DNA of 64,000 bases, taken from contig JAKZAN010000207.1 in assembly GCA_023053545.1 (NCBI GenBank), positions 1 to 64,000 on the forward strand, in the 5' to 3' direction. The notes beneath the pieces are model-generated. The model saw only the letters and a list, made by a program, of their open reading frames with translations, searched no databases and was not told the DNA's origin. Position 1 is the first letter of the stretch. The number at the start of each line of letters is the position of its first letter. The position numbers and the translations under genes were made by a program. Source of the stretch: Lepidurus packardi. Taxonomy: Eukaryota > Arthropoda > Branchiopoda > Notostraca > Triopsidae. Shown piece after piece: positions 36,255 to 46,906 of the stretch.

Positions 36255-37802
36255 ATGCACCAACAGTTTAACTCCACCCCTGCGTGGACCATCACTTCTA
36301 AACACAAAAGTATGCTCCTACCGATTAAACCGACTCCGACTTTCTATCATCTGAATTTGCACCCTAGGCATTACGTCCAGCAATGAACCAGACAAGTTTC
36401 CAGGTCCTACCCATTACACGCCCGATAAAACTAAAATTGTCCCCAGCATCACTAAACAAATCAAGTACTTGGATTATCTAACATAATGTTCTACCACATA
36501 CAGATTCGCGAAGTCTTAACGTCCCAACCACTTCCTTCACGAAGAGACGCCCGGACCTGGCCAATATCGTCGATAATCATTCAGCTCCCTGAAAGTAACT
36601 TAGAATTCAATTATGGAAAACCCTTTCTGAAAATCGCTATGCAAAGGATAGTAAAGTGACAATCTCCCGAAGAATAGAGTCATTAAAACCCTCCAAAACC
36701 CCCTGGTCCTGGCCATTACAATTCCAGGACACTTGACGAAAGCAGCCTCCATTACAGTTTCTCGAAAGATATTCGTAAAGACCCGTTCGTCGGTGCTCTT
36801 CGCGAGGCTCCGCCGCCTGGTCTCTACGAATCCATGTCTTCGCTGAGCAGCAGAACCAGCAAGATCGGCAAATCTCTTCGCAAAGCACTCTCTGAAAGAG
36901 GGAGAGATGCCCCAGGCCCAGGAAGTTACAACATTCCTCTGTTAGAAAAAATAAAACCTACCGCCAATGTGAAATTTGCAAAGGGCAAAAGATCCCCCAG
37001 TGTTAAAATATAAAAGCAACCTGGACGTACGCCATATCACAATTCACATAAAATGAAAATGGTTTGACCTGTATAGCTGGAGCATATGAGACCAAGAGTG
37101 ATTTCGGCAAAGACGACAAGAACCTCAGAGGAGCTATCATATCTTTCCAATATCGTAATATTTCATTGGAAAAAAGTGCCCTGTTGCCTCCTCCTACAAA
37201 ATACGACACTACCAACCTGAATACCATCAAGTTTCCGAAGTCACCGGGTTTCGCCATGCCACGATCTACACGTTCGCTTTTCTAGGAGCCGACGAGGACA
37301 TTTAGCAAAACCGAGTTCTACCATACTACCCAATCAACCACTAGGATACCCATTAAATTTGGTTCTGAGCAACGGATGAAGACGCTCAAGCCAGCGACAA
37401 ACTCTGAACTCGGACCTGGTAAATACCAAGATGCTGTGAACGCCATTCTTAAACTCAAAGAGGACTGTCCCCACATTTATAATCAGCAAAAATCCCAGAA
37501 GATCTCTCCCGCTTGCCAAAGGCGTCGATAGTCCTGTGTCCACAAAATACGATCCTCAGATTCCGAACAAAAAGCTTTTGATATCAATATCTAAATCATT
37601 GCGACCAGTAGTCAACAGTAGCACCCCAGGGCCTGGCTCTTACTAAGTTGGAGACAGGCTGAAATCAGTTTTGGAAATCAAATTCGGTAAGAGCAGGAGA
37701 GACAGCGGAGGAAATGAAGCTCAATAAAGTACTCCAGGTCCCGGATCACATGACATCGCATCGCGTATCCCGAATATCGCTCCATACTAACGCAAGAAAT
37801 GA
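36255..37802 (+). CDS. SHIPPO / sperm-tail PG-rich repeat protein (second member)
   Basis: Exons 36255-36309, 36368-36594, 36678-37026, 37077-37435 and 37461-37802 give 443 residues. Repeats include FPGPTHY, PGPGQY, PGPGHY, PPPGLY, PGPGSYN, PGPGAYE, GPGKY, PGPGSYE and PGPGSH. The opening AWTITSKHK is the typical SHIPPO lead. Splice sites were set by restoring PGPG-x-Y motifs; the intron at 37436-37460 has a GTGAAC donor and is the least certain. Likely a ciliary microtubule-binding protein, as for the copy at 8007-9856, from which it differs strongly in sequence. Confidence 0.83.
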
Positions 37803-38140
37803 AAGCCATAACATAAATATAACCCTTGCAGGAGGGGGGAGCTGATGGTTGGGGACAGTTTTCTGTATTATCAAATAAAATTTCACAAATTCTGTGAATA
37901 AATTTTCAAAAAGTAATTAAGTTTTCTGTTCCTTCTGCTATTTTCATCTTCTATGACCTAGAAGGTAGTGTAAAGGCCAACATTAACGCAGGGAGGCGTA
38001 TTTATCTCTAAATATTTGTGTATTCGCAAATAGAATTTCTAAACATCGAACATCCAATAATTGAACACACCCAGACATGCTACCCACACAAGAAGCCGAC
38101 GAGGAACTCAGGGAAACCTTTGCCCATCGTATCAAGTCTA

Positions 38141-38542
38141 ATGAAAAGGCACTCCTAGTCCTCCCAGCTCAACTACGCCGATTTCAATGTCCCTGAGAAA
38201 GTCTTCAGAGAGATCCTTGACCATCTCCGCAAACAGAAGACTTCCCTGGGAGAAGACAGCGAACTCATCACCTACAATGACTACCTTTATCTCTTCAATG
38301 AGTGTCGAAAAAGACCAGTGCACCAGGAAACAATCGAGGAGATCTTCAAGAAACTTAAAGGAGGGAAGAATCTGACGGTCTCCAATTTATTAAGCCTGAT
38401 CCAGAGTCGGCGGCCGCGGGCAACGGAACTGGACATCCTCAACCTGCTGAAGAAATACGGAATCAACTATACTGAACACGACGGTATCTTGGCTAAGTAA
38501 TTCATAGAACTATTGGGCAGGGCTCAATACAACAGCTATTGA
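38141..38542 (+). CDS. Degenerate EF-hand (calmodulin-fold) protein
   Basis: 133 residues. The spacing of FKKLKGGKNLTVSNLLSLI and LLKKYGINYTEHDGILAKEF resembles paired EF-hand helices, as in calmodulin or light chains, but the loops lack the Asp/Glu pattern needed for Ca binding. It may be a light-chain-like partner of IQ or Sfi1-type helices. An ATG at 38077 lies in another frame, and no clean intron joins it, so ATG 38141 was taken; the true N-terminus may be longer. Confidence 0.6.
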
Positions 38543-38659
38543 GGTCCAGAGAGCCAGAAACAGCGATGTTCTGTTGATTATATACTATTGAGTTTATACA
38601 AAAGACATAATAAGTAAGTATCATTGGGAAATAGTCAAATAGTGAGGGTTTGGCGTCTG

Positions 38660-39725
38660 TCACCTGATAGCGAAGGTGATGACCTATCTGTTTTAGTTGT
38701 ACAATCTACCCTGCTCTTGAAGGAAATTACGGTAAGAGTTCCCCCTCGCATAGATATTCGGCCCGGATCTGCTACTCAGCTGGTAGAAAGCTAGCCTATT
38801 TTTCTTCATTTTGATGAAACACCGGTATTTCCTAAACTCCATCTAGTTCTCAGCTATAGGTCTGCTCTAGACTAGAATGCTCCTCAGTTTTGAATGGTTT
38901 ATTCTCTACAGAAACTCTACATCGTTTGCGATACGCGAAGTTAGTTCCAGATTAGTTATGTTTTTCAGGTCGCATAACAAAAGAGGTCGAAAGCTTTTAA
39001 ACTAGTTGCCTAACAAAAGAGTAGTGATTTCTTTGAAGTCAATAAGAGGGAGAAAGTTTAGCTGGTAGGGGTTGCCTGAAAGTCTCAGGGTTTCTAGTCT
39101 TTTAAAATCCACATTCTCGAACACTCTAAGGTCATCGATTTTGTTATTTGTGAAGGAAAGGCTTTTTATGCCACAGAGATCAATTTTTTAGATCTAGGGG
39201 TCTTTTATCTGGTTTTTGCTAAAAGAAAGAGTCCGAAGATCTTTGAATCTGACACCTTAAAGGGATGCGCAAGAGGAAATCTGGTTCTCTGAGAGATCTA
39301 GGCTTTCGAGATATGTGAAGTCGAAGAGTCGGAAAGGGGAGAGGTCAGAAATAATGTTATCGTCTAATGTTAAAGTTAAGGGATTGGGTATTTACTTAGG
39401 TTGAGTGTCTGCAGCCGGTTGAACTTGATAAGATGAATGTTCTCCAGACTTCCTAGTTGAGTCTTTTCTACATACATGAGTCTTGTAATAGTTACCGAGA
39501 AAGGCATAGTTGATATGGGAAAGGTCTCTGTCTTTGAGTTTCTCAATCTGGCTGATCTTGATACCCCCTGTGATTTGTGTGATTGGATGGAAAGGTACTT
39601 AGATCACAGTATTTGGTCTGGAGAATCTTATAGTCTAGAATACTGTATAGGTACTGATCTTCCTGTTCCAAATGTAGGTTCTGGACCTAACTTTATGCTG
39701 GCTGCTTATTTTATTCTTTGTCCAT
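38660..39725 (-). CDS. Leucine-rich repeat protein, intracellular
   Basis: Exons (minus strand) 39599-39725, 39496-39567, 39396-39467 and 38660-39363 give 324 residues. Exons 2 and 3 are both exactly 72 nt (24 codons), one LRR each, and all three introns (31, 28 and 32 nt) are phase 1. LRRs have the SDS22-like form (LESLDLSENQISS, LRTLSFSKNQIKD, ETLRLSGN). There is no signal peptide or membrane helix. A basic C-terminal extension (FIKMKKNRLAFYQL) follows. Such proteins are often phosphatase regulators or dynein/cilium factors. Confidence 0.85.
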
Positions 39726-40592
39726 ATTTTTTAACAAAAAGATATGATTCTATTCATTTTGGATGAGGGCTGCTATTAGTTTAGGAAAGTGTGAAGAGGA
39801 TAAAAAATAATTGTCTTCGGGTGTCTGGGATTGTTTATATTCCTATTTGATGACTTGGTGCTGAGCATTTCAAGGCTATATCTAGAGAGATTTGAACTCA
39901 GCTTAGAAGACCAACTCGTTGCCTGTTACTCAGTATTTGATATCCTTTGACATGTGAATACCTCAGGTCTCTAGCACACACTTAACACAGTGTCGCGTAG
40001 AGTAGATTATACAATTCCATTAAGCCACAAAAGACACATTCAAAATTATCTATCAAATGTTTCACAATTTATAATGTTTATATCTTTAAACGAGTAGAGC
40101 TCGAAACAATCAGAAGAAAATACAAGTGCGTAGATTGTAGAAGAGGATGACAATCAAGAGGCCGATGTTTATCGGGGCTCCCAACGTGCACTTCGCCGTG
40201 CGCCTGGCTGTCCTGAGATGAATACAACCATCGGAGAAGGGTGACTGAGCCTACAATCTACCGCTACCATCTATACCAAAACCTTAAGCTTAACACATCT
40301 TTCAACAAACATAACCTCTTTTGTTCTTCTACGCCCCTTCAGTCTGCTATAACTGGTCTAACTTGGATGCCCACTCTTATCAACCCCATAACATTCAATA
40401 CTGATACTTTTTCGTTGCAAACCATTATCCCTGCGATTACCTCTAGGAAAGCATCCTCTATGGATTATCACTCAAATATTATTTTGCTTATAACTAGCTG
40501 CGGCAACCTTAGGATGAGTAGGCACAAAAGAAGGAGGGATGGGGGAATTTAAATATGTTTTCTTGTTGGTCTGGATATACAGCACCCACTCT
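39726..40592. other. Spacer with one small candidate gene
   Basis: Mostly AT-rich. The exception is a GC-rich island at about 40150-40235, described as a candidate gene below. A 103-codon plus-strand frame over 40241-40552 has no ATG at its start and poor composition. Confidence 0.5.
40110..40298 (-). CDS. Possible 62-residue tail-anchored membrane protein
   Basis: ATG at 40298 to TGA at 40110, three TAA/TAG codons read as Glu. The C-terminus has one hydrophobic helix (GAPINIGLLIVILFYNL) preceded by a basic stretch (RTARRTAKC), the layout of a small tail-anchored protein. Codon use over the GC-rich part resembles neighbouring genes. Short length makes chance openness likely, so this is only a candidate. 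Confidence 0.35.
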
Positions 40593-41399
40593 TCAGTTCT
40601 TGATCTTCTTGATGCTCTCCTTCTCCTTGGCAGCAAGAACAGCGTTCTGCTTCTGCTGGCTCTTGAAACCGAGCTTGTTTCCACCCACAAGTCTGTTCAG
40701 CTCAGAGTTGTCGTTATAGTTAGCTCTGAAGATCTTGGTCAGGCCCTCGATCTCACCCTGGTCCTCCTTTCTCACGTCGGTCAGAGCAACAACAGCGGCA
40801 GTCTTCTTGTGCACGAGCTTACCGAGAGCAGCCTTGCTTCTGACGAAACAGAAAGGAATCTCGAACTTTCTGCACAGGTTGGGCAGCCAGAGCACGAGCT
40901 CAATGGGGTCGACATTACCGGCGATCACGACGAACTTGGCCTTGCGTTCCTCAATCAGCTTGGTGACGTGGTTAAGACCGAACTTGAGGGTGGGCACCTT
41001 CTTCTTCTCGACAGTCTTGCCTTCCTTCTTGAGTTGGGCTTCCTGGACGAGTCTAGAGCGCTTGGTCTTGTCGTCCTCGGGAGAGTACTTCTTAAGGATG
41101 TTGGTGAGAGTGTTGGCTAAAATTGTAAGGATGCATGAAAGGATGACTATATTACTGAGGTTGCCAGCGAGAGTCTTGGTGAACTGGTTGATGGCAGCAG
41201 GGACCTTGATTCTGCTCATGAGGATACGCTTCTGTCTCTGGAGGATGACGTAACGAGGCCATCTGACGAATCTGGTGAGGTCGCGCTCGGGCTGGAGGTC
41301 GCCTCCGATTCTGAAGTTCTTGGGTCTCTTTTCGAAGAGGGGGTTCTGGACCTTGGTGACTCTGGTGGATTTCTTGTTCTTCTTGGCTTGACGGACCAT
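40593..41399 (-). CDS. RPL7A: Ribosomal protein eL8 (RPL7A)
   Basis: Exons (minus strand) 41156-41399 and 40593-41116 (39-nt intron) give 255 residues. The basic N-terminus and the central L7Ae/L30e RNA-binding domain are clear (FGLNHVTKLIEERKAKFV, VVIAGNVDPIELVLWLP, CRKFEIPFCFV, KAALGKLVHKKTAAVVAL). It is a 60S subunit protein that binds kink-turn RNA. Third positions are rich in C and G and no TAA/TAG codons occur inside, which fits strong codon selection in a highly expressed gene. Confidence 0.97.
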   Translation of the reverse strand: MVRQAKKNKKSTRVTKVQNPLFEKRPKNFRIGGDLQPERDLTRFVRWPRYVILQRQKRILMSRIKVPAAINQFTKTLAGNLSNIVILSCILTILANTLTNILKKYSPEDDKTKRSRLVQEAQLKKEGKTVEKKKVPTLKFGLNHVTKLIEERKAKFVVIAGNVDPIELVLWLPNLCRKFEIPFCFVRSKAALGKLVHKKTAAVVALTDVRKEDQGEIEGLTKIFRANYNDNSELNRLVGGNKLGFKSQQKQNAVLAAKEKESIKKIKN

Positions 41400-41598
41400 T
41401 TTTGTTGTTGTTGGTTATTTTATGGCTGTGGTTAATATATTTTTATATTATTTATTTCCAATTTATACCCAATATTCCCACCTATCACCATACCCTTCGA
41501 TCAACAATCAATAGCTATCCATTACTTGCTTCCATTCCATGCCGACCCTCTCTTAAGACTCAGCAATACTCATCCCCAATCCAAAGTATACACATCAA

Positions 41599-42966
41599 TC
41601 AGATCAACGAGCATTTGGACCTCTAGAACTTTCCGCTGAGGAGGCACAGTCTCGAATAGCCCTACTTGTTCAGCTTCTGGGCTACCTTTTTGATTAGGTC
41701 TTTATTTTATGTGACCATGTTTTCGCACACAAATAAGTATAGTTTGTCGGTCTTTAAAGGAATTTTGGAGGCCAGTGATTCTTTTTCTAAGTCAGACGCT
41801 GTTAACTTGACTCCTTCGGGACCCAGAGGGAGGCAGTTTATATAAAGCAGGAAGAAATCTTTTTTCCGGTTCTAGAGTTCGAAAATGTAGATGGGCATCA
41901 GAAGCTCAGTGAGGTAGTCCTCAAGCTTCATCATGCTGCTGAAGTCCTATTGTGTTAAGACTGAATGATTTAACAATTAAGAATAATGGTTTGAGAAACA
42001 GTTTAATCTTATATTTTACTTGACTTTTCTGAGAATCCAATCTTCTTGGTGAGGTTCTCAAAAGACTTAGGGGTATTCTTCTCGATCACTTCTGCACGGG
42101 CGATCCAAGCTTGCAGATCTTCCACGGTTTCTATGTTTTTGATCTATTTGTTCAGGAACTTGTGCAACTAGTCTTTTTTCTCGGCCTCGATGATAGCATT
42201 CTCAGCGTTGACGATGATGGCTATGGCCATGTAGAATACCACGTTCTTGTTGTTCTTGCGGATGAAGTAGTCGTAAATCAAGTACACCAGCGATATTTTG
42301 GTATCTCTAGACAAAGATAAAGAGTATAGGTCAGGTTGTGCAGTGTACTTGGCGTAGAGAGTGATAAGCCACTGGGTGACCACCATGCTCAGGAAAATCT
42401 CATTCTTCAGAAAAAGATAGTAGATGTCTGGCTTGTGGAACTTCAGCAGCATCTCGCAAAGAGTGATGGCGGATAGCACATGGGGCAGTTACTTTCGGTC
42501 AGCCACCATCCTTTGGACTAACACCCGCGGGAATACTTTGCGCATGAAAGCATTAAAGTACGCGTAACACTTTCGTAGTTCGAAATCCTTCTTGTGGAAC
42601 AGGACGAACGGGATCATGACCTCTAACATGCCTTGCTGGTAGTTCACCCCATTAGACTTGCAAAAGAAGGTTGCCACTAACTGCAGGCTCCGACGAGTGC
42701 TCTCCTTTTGGAAGAAAGGCTCGGCTGAACGAGTACGGAGGAGGGTCTTTCTTGAGGGTACTATGCTGAAGGAGTAGAGTGTTTGGTAGAGTTTTGGGGT
42801 TATTATGTTTACTCTGAGCCTTAAAATTCAAGGTTCTGGTCCCAGTTGCGGAAAGCTTCGGAGTCTATGAAGACATTTTCGTCGTAGAGGATGGTCTGGA
42901 ATGTGTATGAGTGAAGGGTGTTACTGTCCAGTTGAGTTTTTGTTTTTCCCGAGCATTGTCCTCCAT
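41599..42966 (-). CDS. TBC-domain protein with rhodanese-like domain (TBC1D23/TBCK type)
   Basis: Exons (minus strand) 42925-42966, 42813-42895, 42020-42765 and 41599-41960 give 410 residues. The TBC part has VNYQQGMLEVMIPF, the glutamine-finger segment of Rab-GAPs, but the arginine-finger motif (IxxDxxR) is not seen, as in TBC1D23 and TBCK. A linker with KNTPKSF is followed by a rhodanese-like fold (LYINCLPLGPEGVK, then KLNKEGYSRLCLLSGKF) that lacks the catalytic Cys loop. TBC1D23 acts as a vesicle bridge at the trans-Golgi. It is short compared with animal homologues. Confidence 0.8.
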
Positions 42967-43187
42967 TTGTGTTTCGTGTGTTCGTGTAAGTCAGGGGGTA
43001 TTAACAATGTGACTCAGATTATAATAGCACACACTTTTAATATAAACTAACTTCATAGCATTCAGTCATTAACCTATAGATTTTTCTCTGAGGGAAGCAT
43101 GTATACATCAGAAAACTCTGGGTCACAAATCTTGAGAAAAAAAGATATATCCTTATTTATCAATACATTTGTTAAAATACTCCACGA

Positions 43188-44816
43188 TCATACTTCCGGA
43201 AGCAACCCTATCTTGCTCATGTCTCCTTCTTTTCTTCTTTTCAATGCCACTTCCCCCATATGGCTCACTCCTTCCTTTGGCTCCTCTTCGGCCTTCTACA
43301 TGTTTTTGCCTCCGAACACTTCTTAGCTTACTCCCGGAATTACACTTTTCTTCAGTTTATCCCTGTGCTCCTGCAGCCCTCTAATCATCTACACTTTCTT
43401 TTTGATGAGATTCCAACAGTGCATTGCCCCGAAGATGACCAATAAGGCACCCATTCCGAGGAGCCCTAGCGTCAATAAATGGATCCAGAATACAGTCTTC
43501 TAGGGTAGTACCTTGTATACCAGCACTTTCACCTCCTATTTACGTTAACAGTAGTTTTTCGTGCAGCCTTTGACCTTTGAAATGAATTCCAGAGTATAGT
43601 TGCCTTCACTCGCGAAATTACAGATAGATCTAGGGGGCATTACAGCTGAAAAATTAAGTACACTTAGTCTATGACTATCAGCCATCACTATGTTATTATT
43701 CATGTCACAACTCTTGACCATACTGGTGATGTCAAAAAGTGTAGATCTGCCGAAAAAGTCAAGGGTCCTGATGTGCCTGTTAATGCCTATCAGGAACATC
43801 CTCATGCTAGATTCACCAATAAGTATCCCGAACTCTGAGTTTAGCACTAATTATCGCGCTTGGTGGGTTGAGCGGAAGATACGGTTAATCTGCAGGGACT
43901 GGAAGGAAATGACTTCGATTTAGACGAGAAACAGTCGCTTCTTGAGCTCATAGGTGATGTAGATAAAGGGATGGGACGGGGCGACCCTGATCATCTTAAA
44001 GTATCCGTCGACTGCAGTCTCAGGGACATATGTCTCATACCTGCCCGAGTCGATTTCAAAAGAAACCACTCCTTTTTTGGAGTCCAGCAAATATAGCATC
44101 TATCCTTTGATATCCATATCCACTAGTCTCTCGATGGGACTCCCAAACTTAATGACAACAGGTTCGGTTTTCTTATCGGGTATCATCTTAATTAGGGCTT
44201 GGTCTTGCAATAGATACAGTACTGCATGGTGTGCGATTATCTTCTTGACGTCCTTGTAGTCATAGATTTTGATAAGACTCGATATGTGGTTCGCCGCGAA
44301 GCTTATCAGATAAAGACTGAAACCATCGTAGTAGAAAGCTTCATCACGGCAATTAATCAGGAGTTTCGCAGGTCTCGATAGCGGATAGGAGCTGGTAAAC
44401 TGAATCGATTCATTTTTTCTAGTGTAACTGTGCAGCTTTCCTGCCCGAGTCAAAGCCAGGATCATATTCTACTTGTTCATTGTTATCATCTGGATGATTT
44501 AGTCGTCTTCATTGATGTTGTTGGCACCTTGGGCAGAAATTGTAGCATTGACTTTAGGTTGAAAAAACCTGCATTGACCTCCTTGTGCTAGGAGTTCAGA
44601 AGAACTGTTGAGTCTGGTATTGAAGATAACTTCAGAAGGAGACCAAGGATCAGGAGTGTACATGAGGGTGCTCTGTGTGTACATCTATACTCGTTCAGGG
44701 TTGGCAGTCTGCTGGGTGAATCTTTATAGTTTGACGGATGAGCCCAGGGGAAGAGCCCAAGAACTGGTCGAGAATAGTGTGAGCGAGAGGAGCAGAGCCA
44801 CAACAGGATATATCAT
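43188..44816 (-). CDS. Type I membrane protein with large ectodomain, orphan
   Basis: 542 residues in one exon. A signal peptide (about 1-17) precedes a ~430-residue ectodomain with repeated beta-strand-like segments (MLYLLDSKKGVVSFEID, FIYITYELKKRLFLVEIEV, AVLYLLQDQALIKM) that look like propeller blades. One membrane helix follows (LLTLGLLGMGALLVIFGAM), then an ~80-residue charged cytosolic tail with a Cys-Trp juxtamembrane region. A beta-propeller receptor-like architecture is inferred; no family is recognised. Confidence 0.8.
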
Positions 44817-45592
44817 AGGGATGTAAGATTCGAGACAGATATTAAAAGTCAATATATTGGAGCATGTTTTATAATAATGGTGGAATGGGCAGAAGATAAC
44901 GCGTAGAGACAGTCTTTGGGATGAGTGAATGATTATTATATTTTCTTATCAATCGTGCCTACTCTTTCATTCAAACCACTGGGCAGCGGATCTTATGACT
45001 TCGACTGCAATCTGAAGACTGTCGGAGCCACCGGATAGTTTATTGTGGCGGCGTAAAATGATATGGGTCGATGGATATGAGGGTTCGGGTTAGAATAGGC
45101 TCGCATTCAAATCGACATTACCACAGAAGAGTGATGCAGTATTGCTAGTCAAGCTGTCATGAGTTGTTGTTGTGAATGCTAATCTCAAAATACAGAATTC
45201 CAATGTATGAGAATGATAGCTAACCTTATTGCCTTATTTATTGGAGAGTTGACTCTTAACAATAAACAGCTGGCCAGACAGACAAAAAACTGTTTAGCAT
45301 CGTGTTTTTGTTTGTAAATCTATAGAATCCGTTCAAACCTCACAATCAAAATAATACTAAAAACACATAATAACATTTGGTTTCCCAAGCAACAGTTAAT
45401 TCAAAATAACCAAACAACACTCGACACTCTGATCTCTGGTGTTCAAATCTACACAAAAACGGATTAAAAGAAATAATAAAAAATATAACACATCTGCACA
45501 AATAAACAGTATAGCAAATCATAAAACTAATCCAACACTCCATTAGAATATACACACATAAACTATAGCACACAACACACACACACTCTTCC
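44817..45592. other. Intergenic between divergent genes
   Basis: About 775 bases, AT-rich, including a CA-rich microsatellite near 45570-45590. No gene recognised; presumed promoters of the orphan receptor (minus) and the CDK (plus). Confidence 0.5.
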
Positions 45593-46799
45593 ATGGCCAA
45601 CAACCCCAACTTCGGAGAAAACACTCTCGCCACCTACACCAAAATAGAAAACATAGGTATCCCACTCAACCCATCTGTACACTCTCTCTTCAGGCAAGGG
45701 AACCTACGGCCAAGTCTACAAAGCCAAGGACAATAAGTCCAAGGAAATCGTGGCTATCAAAAAAATCAATAACGTCAACGAACTAGAAAACTAAGGATTC
45801 CCCTCCACCTCCATCCGCGAAATCAGCATCCTCCGCGAACTCAACCACAAGAACGTCATCGAGTAATCCCCTATTTTGACTTGCCTTCCATCTTATTGCA
45901 CCATTCTTGTTGCTTACCAAATATCCATATTCAAATCCCAACGACTTACCCCAACTATCATCTTCTTCTTTACAACTCTGCAGACTCAAGGATGTCGTCA
46001 TATAACAAAAACAACTCTACCTCATTTTCGAGTACGTAGAACGAGATCTCAAGAGCTACATCGAACTCCTCGACAAGGACAAATACCCCGAACCCATGAA
46101 AGTCAAAGTAAAGCATTTCCTCTTTTCATTCCTCTCCTCTCAAACCTGGGCATACAGAAAATACTGTACCAAATACTCGCTGGAATCGCAGAATGCCATG
46201 TCAAGAGGATCATTCATCGGGACCTTAAACCTGCCAACATCCTCGTCGACAAAAACGGTACCAGTCAATCTTATTATATCTTCAGAAAATGTTAAAATTG
46301 CTGATTTCGGTCTGGCCCGTACCTACTCTATCCCCGCTCGTCCTTACTCTCATGAGGTCGTTACCCTCTGGTACAGAGCTCCAGAAATCCTATTGGGATC
46401 CCTGGAGTACTCCACTCCAATCGATATCTGGTCAATCGGATGTATATTCGCTGAAATCGCAACCAAAAAGCCACTGTTCGCAGGAGACTCTGAAGTAGCT
46501 CAGCTGTACCGAATCTTCAGGATTCTGGGCACTCCTGACGACTCCGTGTGGCCGGGAGTAACCACCCTGCGTGACTACAAAGACACCTTCCCTAACTGGT
46601 CAGCCAATGCCATCCAGGATGTCGTTAGCAATTTGAATCTTTGTCCGCTCGGAATCGATCTCCTCAACGTAAATTCCCCCTAATAATCCGCAAACCCCCA
46701 TCTCAGAGAATGCTAAAATACGACCCCAACGTGAGAATCACGGCGCGTGCAGCTCTGCAACACCCCTACTTCAAAGATCTCAACCTAGCAGATCTATGA
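45593..46799 (+). CDS. Cyclin-dependent kinase, CDK1/2-like
   Basis: Six exons: 45593-45656, 45694-45862, 45984-46107, 46158-46257, 46286-46668 and 46707-46799, giving 310 residues. The features are GKGTYGQV with the inhibitory Thr/Tyr, the cyclin-binding helix [20 protein letters not shown] and [13 protein letters not shown]. The Glu before GFPSTSIRE is TAA, the key evidence for the genetic code. The T-loop reads PYSHEVV where CDK1 has YTHEVV, so the activating Thr is Ser. Intron 2 (121 nt) is the longest in a well-supported gene here except the ankyrin gene. It controls the cell cycle or transcription with a cyclin partner. Confidence 0.95.
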
Positions 46800-46906
46800 T
46801 TAATTAAGCAAAATATATAGCAGTATCTAATTAGTATGTTAACGTCAAATTGTAGGATTAATCTTTACTATATGTGGCTTCGATATGACTTTGTAGTTTT
46901 TATGTA

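Noticed and set aside
36595-36651. Shorter intron ending at 36651 in the second SHIPPO gene
   Set aside because: It puts the following PGPGHY repeat out of frame; the acceptor at 36677 keeps it in frame.
39476-39766. 96-codon ATG-started plus-strand ORF
   Set aside because: It is antisense to two well-supported LRR exons and their introns, and shows no domain.
39880-39950. tRNA-like sequence on the minus strand with a TTCAAAT loop and a CTTCTAA anticodon-like loop
   Set aside because: The T stem overlaps the anticodon stem, the T stem has mismatches and the D arm is wrong. It cannot fold as a tRNA, so it is not the missing UAG-reading tRNA.
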